From NCBI GenBank assembly GCA_030613665.1, contig JAUWLN010000001.1, positions 1-31,825 of the forward strand: a DNA stretch of 31,825 nucleotides, written 5' to 3'. A program made the position numbers and the translations under genes. Numbering within the stretch: position 1 is the first letter of the stretch; each line of letters begins with the position of its first letter. The notes beneath the pieces were generated by a model, which was not told where the DNA came from, searched no databases, and saw nothing but the letters and a program-made list of their open reading frames with translations. The DNA is from Dehalococcoidia bacterium. Its GTDB lineage: Bacteria > Chloroflexota > Dehalococcoidia > Dehalococcoidales > RBG-16-60-22. Shown here piece after piece: positions 16,557 through 24,363 of the stretch.

Positions 16557-17705
16557 ATGTCTGAGACCGTACAAAACCGATATCACTGGGTGATGCTTTG
16601 TTTAGCGTTTGGCATTGCCTTTCTAATGCCCCTGCTGAACTTTGGTACCGCCCCGATGGTTACCGCCATCATGGCAGAAATGAGCCTGTCACATGCTGAA
16701 TTCGGGCTCATTTTTTCAGTGGCCGTGTTTAGCCTCATGCTTTTCCGTGTGCCCTGGGGCCTGCTCGGCAACCGGATTGGCTACCGGAAAGCATTCCGGA
16801 TTGCCCTGCCGTTCGTAGCCGTTTTTGCCGTAATCAGGGCACTGGCACCGGACTACGCGACCTTTCTGATCAGCCAGTTTCTCCTCGGGGTAGCACTGGC
16901 CGCGGTGATGCCGTGCCTGCCGCTTCTTGTGAAGGAATGGGCTCCGCAGCGGCCTGGATTTGCCACCGGGATGTATATCTCTGGCTTTGCCGCCGGCAAT
17001 GCCACCGCCTTCGGCCTTACGCCTTATTTGCTGGAGATGCTTAACTGGCGTCATGTTTTGCTCACCTATAGTGGCCTGGTTATCATCATTACACTCCTTT
17101 GGTGGGCACTCGCCAGAAGCACCGCCGTAGCAACGTGCAGTTTTCAGCTAAGAAGCTTCATTGGGCTATTCAGAGAGAGGTGTGTCTGGGTACTGCTGAT
17201 ATTCATGATGGCCGGTGTAGGAAGCTATGATACTCTGGCCACCTGGCTGCCGAAAATACTTGTCGCTAAAGGGCTGCCCCTGAATCTGGCAACGCTGCTC
17301 CCCCTGGGATACTTGCTGGCGGCGCCTACAATCGGTTTTGTCCTGGACCGGTTCCGGAACACCAGAGCGGTTGTGGCGTTGCTGGGAATCATCGCTGCCA
17401 CGGCCATTGTTGGCATCAATTACGCCCCGTATTCTCTCCTCCTGCTCTGTATTTTTGTTACTGGATTTACCACGATGGGCGTACTTACTATTATTCTATC
17501 CGTGCCGACGCACCACCAGCGGCTGGCGCCGTTCGCGGCCAGCGTGGTCGGTCTTGTCTCTTCATTGGGGAACCTGGTCTCTCTGGTAATGCCGGCCATC
17601 TTCGGCTATCTGATTGACGTTACCGGGACGTTTCAGGCTTCGCTGTTCACCATCGCGGCCCTGGCCGGTATCATGCTTCTCGTTGGCTCCCGTATGAGCG
17701 AGTGA
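16557..17705 (+). CDS. Major facilitator superfamily transporter
   Basis: 382 residues with about twelve predicted membrane helices. The MFS loop 2-3 motif is visible as PWGLLGNRIGYRKAFR (residues ~61-76), and a second-half counterpart as GFVLDRFRNTRAV. Helices such as FLISQFLLGVALAAVMPCLPLLVK and GMYISGFAAGNATAFG resemble the cyanate/nitroimidazole (CynX/NimT) branch, but the substrate cannot be read from sequence. ATG at 16557; the ribosome site is weak. It may share a transcript with the preceding unknown gene. The next gene has its own promoter. Confidence 0.88.
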   Translation: MSETVQNRYHWVMLCLAFGIAFLMPLLNFGTAPMVTAIMAEMSLSHAEFGLIFSVAVFSLMLFRVPWGLLGNRIGYRKAFRIALPFVAVFAVIRALAPDYATFLISQFLLGVALAAVMPCLPLLVKEWAPQRPGFATGMYISGFAAGNATAFGLTPYLLEMLNWRHVLLTYSGLVIIITLLWWALARSTAVATCSFQLRSFIGLFRERCVWVLLIFMMAGVGSYDTLATWLPKILVAKGLPLNLATLLPLGYLLAAPTIGFVLDRFRNTRAVVALLGIIAATAIVGINYAPYSLLLLCIFVTGFTTMGVLTIILSVPTHHQRLAPFAASVVGLVSSLGNLVSLVMPAIFGYLIDVTGTFQASLFTIAALAGIMLLVGSRMSE

Positions 17706-17728
17706 AGCCAACCTATCGGTTCTGGCTA

Positions 17729-17757
17729 TTGACCCCGTCGCCCCACCATGTTATAGT
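17729..17757 (+). promoter_or_regulatory. Promoter of the radical SAM gene
   Basis: TTGACC (17729-17734), 17-base spacer, TATAGT (17752-17757), each one mismatch from consensus. Predicted start near 17764, shortly before the start codon at 17781 or 17790. Confidence 0.65.
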
Positions 17758-17780
17758 ACAATTGTTCTATTAAGAAGGCG

Positions 17781-18977
17781 GTGTGGGAGATGGAGGTTGA
17801 AGATAAACTAAAGATATTGTCAGCGGCGGCGAAGTACGACATCTGCGGCTACAGCGGCGTGCGTGATTTCGTGTCCTCGCCGCGGCGTTTCATCCACCGC
17901 GCCGCGCTGCCCGGTGGCGGCTCAATCTGCCTGTTCAAGGTGCTGCTGACCAACGTCTGTATGAACGATTGTGCCTACTGTGTCAATCGTGTAACCAGGG
18001 ACTTTCCCCGCCGCGCCTTCCAGCCCGAGGAGCTGGCCCGAGCTTTCATGCAGCTTTATGAGCGGAGAATGGTAAGAGGGCTCTTTCTCAGCTCTGGAGT
18101 GGCGGATAACCCCACCCGCACCATGGAAGCCATGGTCAAGACGGTGGAAATCCTGCGTTACCGCTACGGTTTCAAGGATTACATTCACCTCAAAATACTG
18201 CCCGGGGCCTCGTTCGATTGTGTTGCCGAGGGCTGCAAGCTGGCCGACCGGGTCTCCGTGAATATGGAGGCTCCCACCGTCCAGCACCTGGCCAGGCTGA
18301 GCAAGCGAAAGGACCTCTACCAGAATATAGTGGAGCCTATGCGCTGGGTCAAAAAGCTGAAGGCGGCGGACGAAAGGCTGGCACCGTCCGGACAGACGAC
18401 GCAGTTTGTCGTTGGGGCGGCGGAGGAAAGCGACCTGGACCTGCTGCGCACGACCTCGGCTCTCTACCGTGAAGTGGAGTTGAGGAGGGTTTATTTCAGT
18501 CCTTTCCGGCCGGTCAGCGACTCACCGCTTGAGGGTAGACCGCCGGCCAATCCGCTGCGCGCCCACCGGCTATACCAGTCAGACTGGCTGCTCAGAATAT
18601 ACGGCTTCCCGTTAAAAGAGGTCGAGCTGGCGCTCGGGAAAAAGGGAGAGCTCTCGTTGCAGAAAGACCCCAAGCTGGTTATTGCCGAAAATCAGCCCTG
18701 GCTGTTCCCGGTGGATGTCAACCGGGCGAGCTATGAGGAGCTGCTGCGTGTGCCCGGAATTGGCCCCGTATCGGCACAGCGAATAGCCGAAGCAAGGCGG
18801 GAACACCGCATTGATTCCATGTTGTCGTTAAGAAAGATGCGGGTGGTGACATCTAGGGCTGCCCCTTATATCTGGTTTCAGGGCATGCTGGAATGGGAAA
18901 AGCAGGTCTCATTCATTCCTCATCTGGATGAACCGGAGGAGCCTGACCTCACGCTGGCTCAGGTTCTGAGTCCATAG
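17781..18977 (+). CDS. Putative DNA modification/repair radical SAM protein with C-terminal HhH
   Basis: 398 residues (GTG 17781) or 395 (ATG 17790; AAGAAGG lies upstream). The radical SAM cluster motif CMNDCAYC (C60, C64, C67) follows LFKVLLTN. FLSSGVADNPTRTMEAMV and YIHLKILPGASFD are typical of the family described as a putative DNA modification/repair radical SAM protein, often encoded next to a uracil-DNA-glycosylase-like protein. A helix-hairpin-helix is seen at about 310-345 (VDVNRASYEELLRVPGIGP), supporting nucleic-acid binding. It should bind a 4Fe-4S cluster and SAM; the substrate is unknown. The usual UDG-like partner is not in this window. It has its own promoter. Confidence 0.88.
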   Translation: MWEMEVEDKLKILSAAAKYDICGYSGVRDFVSSPRRFIHRAALPGGGSICLFKVLLTNVCMNDCAYCVNRVTRDFPRRAFQPEELARAFMQLYERRMVRGLFLSSGVADNPTRTMEAMVKTVEILRYRYGFKDYIHLKILPGASFDCVAEGCKLADRVSVNMEAPTVQHLARLSKRKDLYQNIVEPMRWVKKLKAADERLAPSGQTTQFVVGAAEESDLDLLRTTSALYREVELRRVYFSPFRPVSDSPLEGRPPANPLRAHRLYQSDWLLRIYGFPLKEVELALGKKGELSLQKDPKLVIAENQPWLFPVDVNRASYEELLRVPGIGPVSAQRIAEARREHRIDSMLSLRKMRVVTSRAAPYIWFQGMLEWEKQVSFIPHLDEPEEPDLTLAQVLSP

Positions 18978-18979
18978 CC

Positions 18980-18994
18980 TTTACAAGTTGTAAA
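18980..18994. repeat. 7-bp inverted repeat after the radical SAM stop
   Basis: TTTACAA and TTGTAAA flank a single G three bases after the stop codon of the radical SAM gene. The loop is too short for a hairpin as written, so a protein-binding site is as likely as an RNA element. Confidence 0.4.
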
Positions 18995-18998
18995 AGAC

Positions 18999-19020
18999 CC
19001 CGTTCCCGCCCGGGCTTTTT
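18999..19020 (+). terminator. Weak possible terminator
   Basis: A four-pair GC stem (CCCG 18999-19002 with CGGG 19011-19014) precedes CTTTTT. The stem is short, so support is modest. Confidence 0.3.
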
Positions 19021-19123
19021 GGTGGACTTCGGTAAGAGCAAAGAGAACGGCAGCATCGGCTCAAAAGATGGTACAATTATTTGGGAGTATGTCAGCGCTT
19101 ATATAAATAATCTGGAGGCAGAG

Positions 19124-19687
19124 ATGTCGATAATAAGTGATTACATAGATGGTCTGGGCGATTGTCTAAAAGCACTGCCAGAAGAGTCAATTACTGATAT
19201 AGCAGATATCATCTATAAAGCTTATCGGGAGAACAAACAGGTAATAATTATGGGTAATGGAGGCAGCGCGTCGACGGCCTCTCATTTTGCTCGTGACCTC
19301 AGGATAGGTTCAGCCGCGAAGGGGAAACCACGGGTCCGTGCTACGAGCATAACCGATAATATGGCGATGATTACATCGCTGGCCAATGACACTGGTTACG
19401 ATTCCATATTCAAAGAGCAACTGGTAAGCCATCTGGACGAAGGTGATGTGGTCATCGGGATAAGTGCTTCGGGCAATTCACCGAATGTGCTTGAGGCAAT
19501 GAAATATGCCCGCGATAGCGGGGCAATAACTATAGCTCTGACCGGTTTTGACGGGGGAAAACTGAAAGGGCTGGTTGATAAGGCAATCATAGTCGCCAGC
19601 CGGGATTACGGGCAGGTTGAAGACGTTCACCTGAGCCTGGACCATATGATTACCTGCTCGGTTAAGGCGATGATAGCCAGGGATTAA
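19124..19687 (+). CDS. gmhA: Phosphoheptose isomerase / SIS-domain protein (GmhA/DiaA-like)
   Basis: 187 residues from the ATG at 19124, which has GGAGG about seven bases ahead; the frame is open to 19019, but the extra 35 residues do not resemble the family. SIS-domain signatures are IIMGNGGSASTASHFARDL (substrate loop), a Ser/Thr pocket in ISASGNSPNVLEAM, and the C-terminal VEDVHLSLDHMITCSVK. GmhA converts sedoheptulose 7-phosphate to D-glycero-D-manno-heptose 7-phosphate for heptose-containing glycans. No other heptose genes are nearby, and a monoderm host would not make LPS, so an S-layer/cell-wall glycan role or a DiaA-like role are alternatives. Confidence 0.8.
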   Translation: MSIISDYIDGLGDCLKALPEESITDIADIIYKAYRENKQVIIMGNGGSASTASHFARDLRIGSAAKGKPRVRATSITDNMAMITSLANDTGYDSIFKEQLVSHLDEGDVVIGISASGNSPNVLEAMKYARDSGAITIALTGFDGGKLKGLVDKAIIVASRDYGQVEDVHLSLDHMITCSVKAMIARD

Positions 19688-19778
19688 AATATTTCCTTAC
19701 TCTCTCCTGAGACGATATTGTTTCCGGGACAGGTTAAATAGCACATAATAATTTGTAAATTGAAAGGCAGGGTGAACA

Positions 19779-20897
19779 ATGGCTAAACACAGAGTAGCGG
19801 TTATCGCCGGGGATGGCGTTGGCCCAGAGGTTATGGCAGAAGGCATAAAAGTTCTGAGTGCAGTTCAGGCGAAAGTAAAAAACCTGAGTCTTGAATATGA
19901 GCATTTCCCCTGGGGATGTGATTATTACCTGGCAAATGGAGAGATGATGCCTCAAAACGGATTGGAGATACTGAAAGGCTTTGATGCTATCTATCTGGGC
20001 GCCATCGGAGACCCGAGGGTTCCCGACCATATTTCTGTGAGGGACCTTGTTCTTAAAATTCGCATAGGCTTTGACCAGTATGCCAATGTCAGACCAATTA
20101 AACTCCTGGAAGGCGTATTCTGCCCTTTGAAAAACAAAACACCACAGGATATAGATTTCGTAGTAATACGCGAGAATACAGAAGGTTTTTATGCCGGTTG
20201 TGGGGGCAGATACCGGAAAGGTACGCCTGAGCATGGTAAGTATGCCGGGCTGAGGCAAGTTTTTTCTGATTCAGAGGAGGTAGTTGTCCAGGAAGGTGTG
20301 CTTAGCCAGATTGGAGTAGAAAGAGTGATAACGTTTGCCTTTGACCTGGCACGTAACAGGAAGAAGCACCTCACCTGTTGCACCAAGTCTAATGCCCTCA
20401 ACTACAGCATGGTCTACTGGGACGAAGTCTTCAGAAAAATTGCCCAGAGCTATCCGGATGTGAGGACCGACTTCGCAATGGTAGATGCAACCTGCATGTG
20501 GATGGTTAAAAATCCAGAGAATTTTGACGTCATTGTGGCAGAGAATCTATTCGGAGACATAATCACCGATTTGGGAGCAGCCATTCAGGGAGGTATGGGA
20601 GTTGCTGCCGGAGCCAACCTGAACCCGCATGGCCTCTCCATGTTTGAACCGATTCACGGTTCGGCTCCTAAATACACCGGTAAGAATGTCATAAATCCAG
20701 TTGCAACTATATGGGCGGGTCTTATGATGCTCGAAGAATTGGGTGAAAAGGAAGCGGCAACGCTGGTTACAGAAGCAGTAAAAGCAATGCTCAAAGAAGG
20801 CAAGTACCGAACAAAAGACCTGGGGGGTACTTCATCAACCAGCGAGGTCGGAGACGCCGTCGCTGACGCAATTGAGAAAACAAAAACGTGCAAATGA
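19779..20897 (+). CDS. Tartrate dehydrogenase / D-malate dehydrogenase (decarboxylating)
   Basis: 372-residue member of the isocitrate/isopropylmalate beta-decarboxylating dehydrogenase family. The N-terminus VAVIAGDGVGPEVMAEG is standard, while WGCDYYLANGEMMP, GAIGDPRVPDHISVRDLVLKIR and FDQYANVRPIKLL are characteristic of the tartrate/D-malate branch (TtuC/DmlA). The metal-site and cofactor regions VDATCMWMV, NLFGDIITDLGAA and FEPIHGSAPKYTGKN are intact. It would oxidise tartrate, D-malate or related acids with NAD, Mg/Mn dependent. ATG at 19779 with AGGCAGGGTG upstream. The hydrolase gene follows 25 bases later. Exact substrate not resolvable from sequence. Confidence 0.87.
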   Translation: MAKHRVAVIAGDGVGPEVMAEGIKVLSAVQAKVKNLSLEYEHFPWGCDYYLANGEMMPQNGLEILKGFDAIYLGAIGDPRVPDHISVRDLVLKIRIGFDQYANVRPIKLLEGVFCPLKNKTPQDIDFVVIRENTEGFYAGCGGRYRKGTPEHGKYAGLRQVFSDSEEVVVQEGVLSQIGVERVITFAFDLARNRKKHLTCCTKSNALNYSMVYWDEVFRKIAQSYPDVRTDFAMVDATCMWMVKNPENFDVIVAENLFGDIITDLGAAIQGGMGVAAGANLNPHGLSMFEPIHGSAPKYTGKNVINPVATIWAGLMMLEELGEKEAATLVTEAVKAMLKEGKYRTKDLGGTSSTSEVGDAVADAIEKTKTCK

Positions 20898-20922
20898 CAA
20901 TTCTATTGCGGAGGAAACGGCT

Positions 20923-22203
20923 GTGACTACTAAGAAGAAACTTACCGCCTCACCCGGCCAAGAATTCGGGTACTCAATCGATCGATTGAGTCGTATAAAT
21001 CAGGCAATGCAAAAATATATCAATCGTGGCGATATACCGGGCAGTGTTACCCTGGTGATGCGAAAGGGCAAGCTGGTTCACAATGACGCGCTTGGTTTCA
21101 TGGATATCGCTTCAAAGAAACCCATGTCCGGGGACTGCATTTTTCGTATGTACTCAATGACCAAACCGGTCACTGCTGTTGCCATACTCATGCTATACGA
21201 GGAAGGCAGTTTGATGCTCGATGACCCGGTGTCCAAATACATACCCGCCTTCGCCAATCCCGTGGTGATAGTGGTGCAGCCTCCGGAAGGCAAGGCCAGA
21301 TACTGGCCTCCAGGGCGTGTTTATACTGAGTCGGCAAGCAGAGAGATTACCATCAGAGATTTGCTCACTCACACTGCCGGACTGGCATCGCCCAGACTCA
21401 CACCCATTGCCTTTGTGAGCGCCCTTTCAGATGCTATCAAGGGGTCTTTGTTCTTTCCTCACGAAGATGGAACAGCGAGTCCCCGCATTTCAATACGGGA
21501 GACAGTAGAAAAACTGGCAAAAATACCGCTCAGTTTCCAGCCGGGAACAGGCTGGCAGTACGGGCACGAATATGACGTATTGGGTGTTCTGATTGAGACT
21601 ATCTCTGGGAAATCCCTTGAAGAATTCTTCCAGGAGAGAGTATTTGCTCCACTCAACATGGCAGAAACATCCTTCTTGCTTCCGAAAGAAAAGGTCAACC
21701 GCCTGGTTACGGCATATACCTGGGATGAATCCTGGAATCTCAGAGTTTATGACCACCCCCGAGACAGCATAAAGGTAGTGGGGCCAAAAGATGTGTTCTC
21801 CGGACTGGGAGATTATGGAGGGATTCTCTCCACGGCCTCTGACTATCTGCGATTTGCCAGGATGCTTCTGAATAGAGGTGAGCTTGATGGTGTCCGCCTG
21901 CTAAGCCCGAAGACGGTAGACCTGATGACCTCAAATCATACCGGCGGCTTATTCATTTACGCCCGAGGATATGGCTGGGGTTATGGATTTAGTCTTGGAG
22001 TGCGCACCGATCTGACTGAATCTGTCTCAATTGGCTCCGCAGGCACTTACGGTTGGGGTGGAGCCGCCTGCACGCAATTTTTTATTGACCCGAAGGAGGA
22101 ATTGGTTGCTCTTGCTCTCTCTCAGGTATTTGGTTTCGGATTCAAACCTGGTTTCCAGTTGGACCAGGAATTTGAAAAGGCTATATATGAGGCTCTACTC
22201 TAA
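20923..22203 (+). CDS. Serine beta-lactamase-like hydrolase (class C / EstB type)
   Basis: 426 residues from GTG 20923, chosen because GGAGG lies eight bases before it; an in-frame TTG at 20872 would overlap the upstream gene. The SxxK nucleophile motif is SMTK (S78, K81 from this start). The tyrosine motif appears as QYGHEYDVLG, with His in place of the usual Asn/Ser-x-Asn, and LLTHTAGL and FGGILS-like YGGILSTASDYLRFARML match the family. No signal peptide or membrane helix is evident, so it is probably cytoplasmic and more likely an esterase/amidase/peptidase than a beta-lactamase. The gene contains a perfect 20-bp palindrome near its start. Confidence 0.88.
   Translation: MTTKKKLTASPGQEFGYSIDRLSRINQAMQKYINRGDIPGSVTLVMRKGKLVHNDALGFMDIASKKPMSGDCIFRMYSMTKPVTAVAILMLYEEGSLMLDDPVSKYIPAFANPVVIVVQPPEGKARYWPPGRVYTESASREITIRDLLTHTAGLASPRLTPIAFVSALSDAIKGSLFFPHEDGTASPRISIRETVEKLAKIPLSFQPGTGWQYGHEYDVLGVLIETISGKSLEEFFQERVFAPLNMAETSFLLPKEKVNRLVTAYTWDESWNLRVYDHPRDSIKVVGPKDVFSGLGDYGGILSTASDYLRFARMLLNRGELDGVRLLSPKTVDLMTSNHTGGLFIYARGYGWGYGFSLGVRTDLTESVSIGSAGTYGWGGAACTQFFIDPKEELVALALSQVFGFGFKPGFQLDQEFEKAIYEALL
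20972..20991. repeat. Perfect 20-bp palindrome in the hydrolase gene
   Basis: ACTCAATCGA followed by its exact reverse complement TCGATTGAGT, about 50 bases after the GTG start, encoding YSIDRLS. It contains two overlapping-region ATCGAT sites flanking CGATCG. Confidence 0.95.
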
Positions 22204-22328
22204 ATCAATCTCGGGCGGTCTGCTAACCTGCCCGCACAAATGATACTGGTTCTTAAGTGTTCAAACTAATCTCTTCTCATATTGGACTAAATTCTACAGA
22301 TAAAGAGGCCGCCGCCATCCTTCTATAT

Positions 22329-22589
22329 TTACCTCCTCACTGGTTTAATGATTTGATCCTTGCATTGGGGCCAGGGGATATCCATCACTGCTCCCCGCAA
22401 TACGTATAAGACGCATCTATCCAGGCTTCCCCCGGCTCTCATCTTTAACTTTTCGTACAGTTCTTCCGGGGTAGCTCTCTTCAGTTGTTCCGGCGTTTTA
22501 ATCCCGATGTCATACAATCCAGATGCAATAACAGGCCCGATATTTCGCAAAGATTGCAAACGCTTAATATCCCTATTTCGTTCGCTCAT
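22329..22589 (-). CDS. Small helix-hairpin-helix protein, Cdd1 (pathogenicity locus) family
   Basis: 86 residues. An HhH-like element RLQSLRNIGPVIASGLYDIGIKTPEQL is followed by ATPEELYEKLKMRAGGSLDRCVLYVLRGAVM, the pattern of the small Cdd1/'pathogenicity locus' family, which is related to the TfoX C-terminal domain. The biochemical role is not established; DNA binding is inferred from the HhH. ATG at 22589 with GAGGTGG upstream. It stands alone, convergent with the hydrolase gene and divergent from the secreted repeat protein. Confidence 0.8.
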   Translation of the reverse strand: MSERNRDIKRLQSLRNIGPVIASGLYDIGIKTPEQLKRATPEELYEKLKMRAGGSLDRCVLYVLRGAVMDIPWPQCKDQIIKPVRR

Positions 22590-22920
22590 TCTTCCACCTC
22601 ATACTCCGGCACTTCACTTTCCAGGGGGAAAAGGTAAAGTTAGTCTACTCTGTTTAGCCAGATTCTACCACCCACCAAGACTATTGACCAATTCGTCAGA
22701 AAGTGAAATAAGGTAAAAAAGAAACAATTGTCAATGCGATGAGGCAATTCAGGCAGTTGCCGTAATTTTACGTAGATTTTACAGAGAGGTAAAACTGGGA
22801 TAATATTCGCCTTTTATCCTTGTTATTAGACTGTAGTGTCGGCGGGCGAGATTGATAAGTGGGCCCTAGTCAAAATTGGCTGCTGACCATGGTCAAAGAA
22901 GGAAAAAGGAGAAAAAGGAA
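22590..22920. other. Intergenic region upstream of the secreted repeat protein
   Basis: About 330 bases without a convincing gene. It holds the ribosome site of the Cdd1-like gene, a promoter at 22778-22806, a 12-bp palindrome TGACCATGGTCA (22884-22895) in the probable leader, and a purine-rich ribosome-binding stretch (22896-22920). Confidence 0.7.
22778..22806 (+). promoter_or_regulatory. Promoter of the secreted repeat protein
   Basis: TTTACA (22778-22783), 17-base spacer, TAATAT (22801-22806; overlapping GATAAT at 22799). The leader to the ATG at 22921 would be about 108 bases, long enough to carry control elements. Confidence 0.5.
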
Positions 22921-24192
22921 ATGAAAATGAAGAAATGGCAGACTCTGGTAGTTACTGTGATGGCACTGTTGCTCGCTGTGTTAAGCCCGATGACGGCGCT
23001 GGCGCAAAGCGACGATGCGGAAGTGGAATCATCTGGCCCGAAAATTAAGGGGTCTCTGGCTATCGTCGCGCCAAGGATGAGCTTCGCTGGTCAGGAGATA
23101 TCCATGACCGTCTTCCTCAGGGCCGACCAGGAGCCTTTCCCCGGTGCCGGCATCTGGGCATTGACCCAGGACGAAGCTGACGCACTGAGAGCGGAAATTG
23201 AAGCGCTCAGGGAGGAAGGCAGCCTCGCCGCGGAGACGGACTATGAGGCAATGGTCGATGCCAGGGGCATTTTCCTGGGGCGAACCGATGGTGACGGCAA
23301 ACTTTTCCACACCTTCACGGAATCAAACGTGTATTTCCTGGTCGCCGTGAAGAAATGGTATTTCCCCGGCTTTACCAGAATAAATGTCCGTGATATGTCG
23401 AGGGCGCTGGGTATCGAAGCGCCAAGACGAGCCAAGCCGGGCGAAGAGATAACCATCACCACCTTTCAGCGCATCACCAATGACCCGGTGGAGGACGCCG
23501 GTATCTGGGCGCTTACCCGCGACAACGTGGAAACGCTGAGAGCGGAGCTGCAGGCGCTTAGAGAGGATACCAGCATCACTGCTGAAGAGAAGGACTACGA
23601 AGCAGTGGTCAGGGTCTATGGCTTCTTCCTCGGCCGTACCGACGAAGACGGTGAACTGAACTACGCCTTTGAGGAGGCCGGCGGTTACCTGCTGGTGGCA
23701 GTCAAACGGGGTTATCACCCGGGCTTTGCCCCCATCGGTGTCCGCAATATTCCGAATGCCCTCGCCCTTCAGGTGCCCTGGGTAGTTCCTCAAGGCGAGG
23801 ATGTCACCATGACCGTCTTTGACCGCATCAACCATAATCCTATGGAAGATGCCGGTGTCTGGGTACTTACCCGGGACAGGATGGAAGTGCTGAGAGAAGA
23901 GCTGCAGGCGCTTAAAGAGGACGTCAGCGTCACCGCTGACGAGAGAGACTACGAGGCATTGGTTGGTATCCATGGCGACTTCATCGGCCGGACTGATGAG
24001 AACGGCGAGCTGAACCATGCCTTTAACGAAGCCGGTGCATATCTTCTGGTAGCGGCAAAGAAGGGTTATATCCCGGGCTTTGCCCCGGTCTTCGTCAGGG
24101 GTACACCGGACCAAAGCATAGTACCGGAGGTCAATCGAGCGCCTCAGGGAGAAGAGCAGGTTACAGAAGAAGAGGAAGGTACTGAGGACTAG
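22921..24192 (+). CDS. Secreted protein of three homologous ~115-residue modules
   Basis: 423 residues from ATG 22921 (ribosome site AAAGGAG; an upstream ATG at 22876 lacks one). A signal peptide spans residues 1-29 (KK, hydrophobic core, ending MTALAQ). Three repeats follow at about 45-158, 162-276 and 280-394. Each reads: beta segment with P..A..GEEITIT, DAGIWALTRD, a charged helical insert LRAELQALRED, then DYEA, FLGRTDEDGEL, and YLLVAVKRGYHPGFAPI.VR. Repeats 2 and 3 are closest. The layout suggests an Ig-like or prealbumin-like beta sandwich with a helical insertion (inference). An acidic Gln/Glu tail ends the protein; no membrane anchor, LPXTG or lipobox is seen, so it is probably released or loosely cell-bound. 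I cannot assign a function. Confidence 0.85.
   Translation: MKMKKWQTLVVTVMALLLAVLSPMTALAQSDDAEVESSGPKIKGSLAIVAPRMSFAGQEISMTVFLRADQEPFPGAGIWALTQDEADALRAEIEALREEGSLAAETDYEAMVDARGIFLGRTDGDGKLFHTFTESNVYFLVAVKKWYFPGFTRINVRDMSRALGIEAPRRAKPGEEITITTFQRITNDPVEDAGIWALTRDNVETLRAELQALREDTSITAEEKDYEAVVRVYGFFLGRTDEDGELNYAFEEAGGYLLVAVKRGYHPGFAPIGVRNIPNALALQVPWVVPQGEDVTMTVFDRINHNPMEDAGVWVLTRDRMEVLREELQALKEDVSVTADERDYEALVGIHGDFIGRTDENGELNHAFNEAGAYLLVAAKKGYIPGFAPVFVRGTPDQSIVPEVNRAPQGEEQVTEEEEGTED
23053..24102 (+). repeat. Three tandem coding repeats
   Basis: Module boundaries in DNA are about 23053-23394, 23404-23748 and 23758-24102. Protein-level conservation is clear; DNA conservation is strongest between copies two and three (for example GAGCTGCAGGCGCTTA shared by both), suggesting a later duplication of that pair. 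Confidence 0.85.
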
Positions 24193-24255
24193 ACTTAGCA
24201 GCATCAATTAAAAACATAAGTGCCAGATAACAGTAAAAAAAAGTGAACGTTATGA

Positions 24256-24291
24256 GACCTGGGCCGGCTTGGAAAAGGGCTGGCCCAGGTC
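24256..24291. other. Strong hairpin between the repeat protein and the two-component system
   Basis: GACCTGGGCC (24256-24265) and GGCCCAGGTC (24282-24291) form a perfect 10-bp stem, extendable by a G-U and two more pairs, with a short A-rich loop. No U-tract follows on either strand, so it is not a standard intrinsic terminator. Confidence 0.7.
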
Positions 24292-24325
24292 AGCCATGCT
24301 CAGATACTTGATTTGAACTATGAGG

Positions 24326-24331
24326 TATAAT
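24326..24331 (+). promoter_or_regulatory. TATAAT -10 box before the response regulator
   Basis: A perfect TATAAT stands 32 bases ahead of the ATG at 24364. No good -35 box is found at 16-18 bases (GATACT at 17), which would suit an activator-dependent or autoregulated promoter. Confidence 0.4.
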
Positions 24332-24363
24332 ATCAGGAAGACATTTCTTTTCAGGGACAGTCA

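Noticed and set aside
19124..19687. gmhA as evidence for lipopolysaccharide and a diderm host
   Set aside because: SIS isomerases of this type also serve other glycans or DiaA-like roles; no other LPS genes or secretin are present, and the pilus cluster lacks outer-membrane parts.
22884..22895. 12-bp palindrome TGACCATGGTCA in the leader of the repeat protein gene
   Set aside because: Several 12-bp palindromes are expected by chance in 32 kb; position alone is not enough.
23053..24102. Tandem repeats as a possible CRISPR or satellite array
   Set aside because: The repeats are coding modules of about 345 bases with protein-level conservation, not short identical repeats with spacers.
23323..24207. 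294-residue minus-strand open frame opposite the secreted repeat protein
   Set aside because: Its apparent repeats are just the complement of the sense-strand modules; the sense frame has a signal peptide, ribosome site and promoter.
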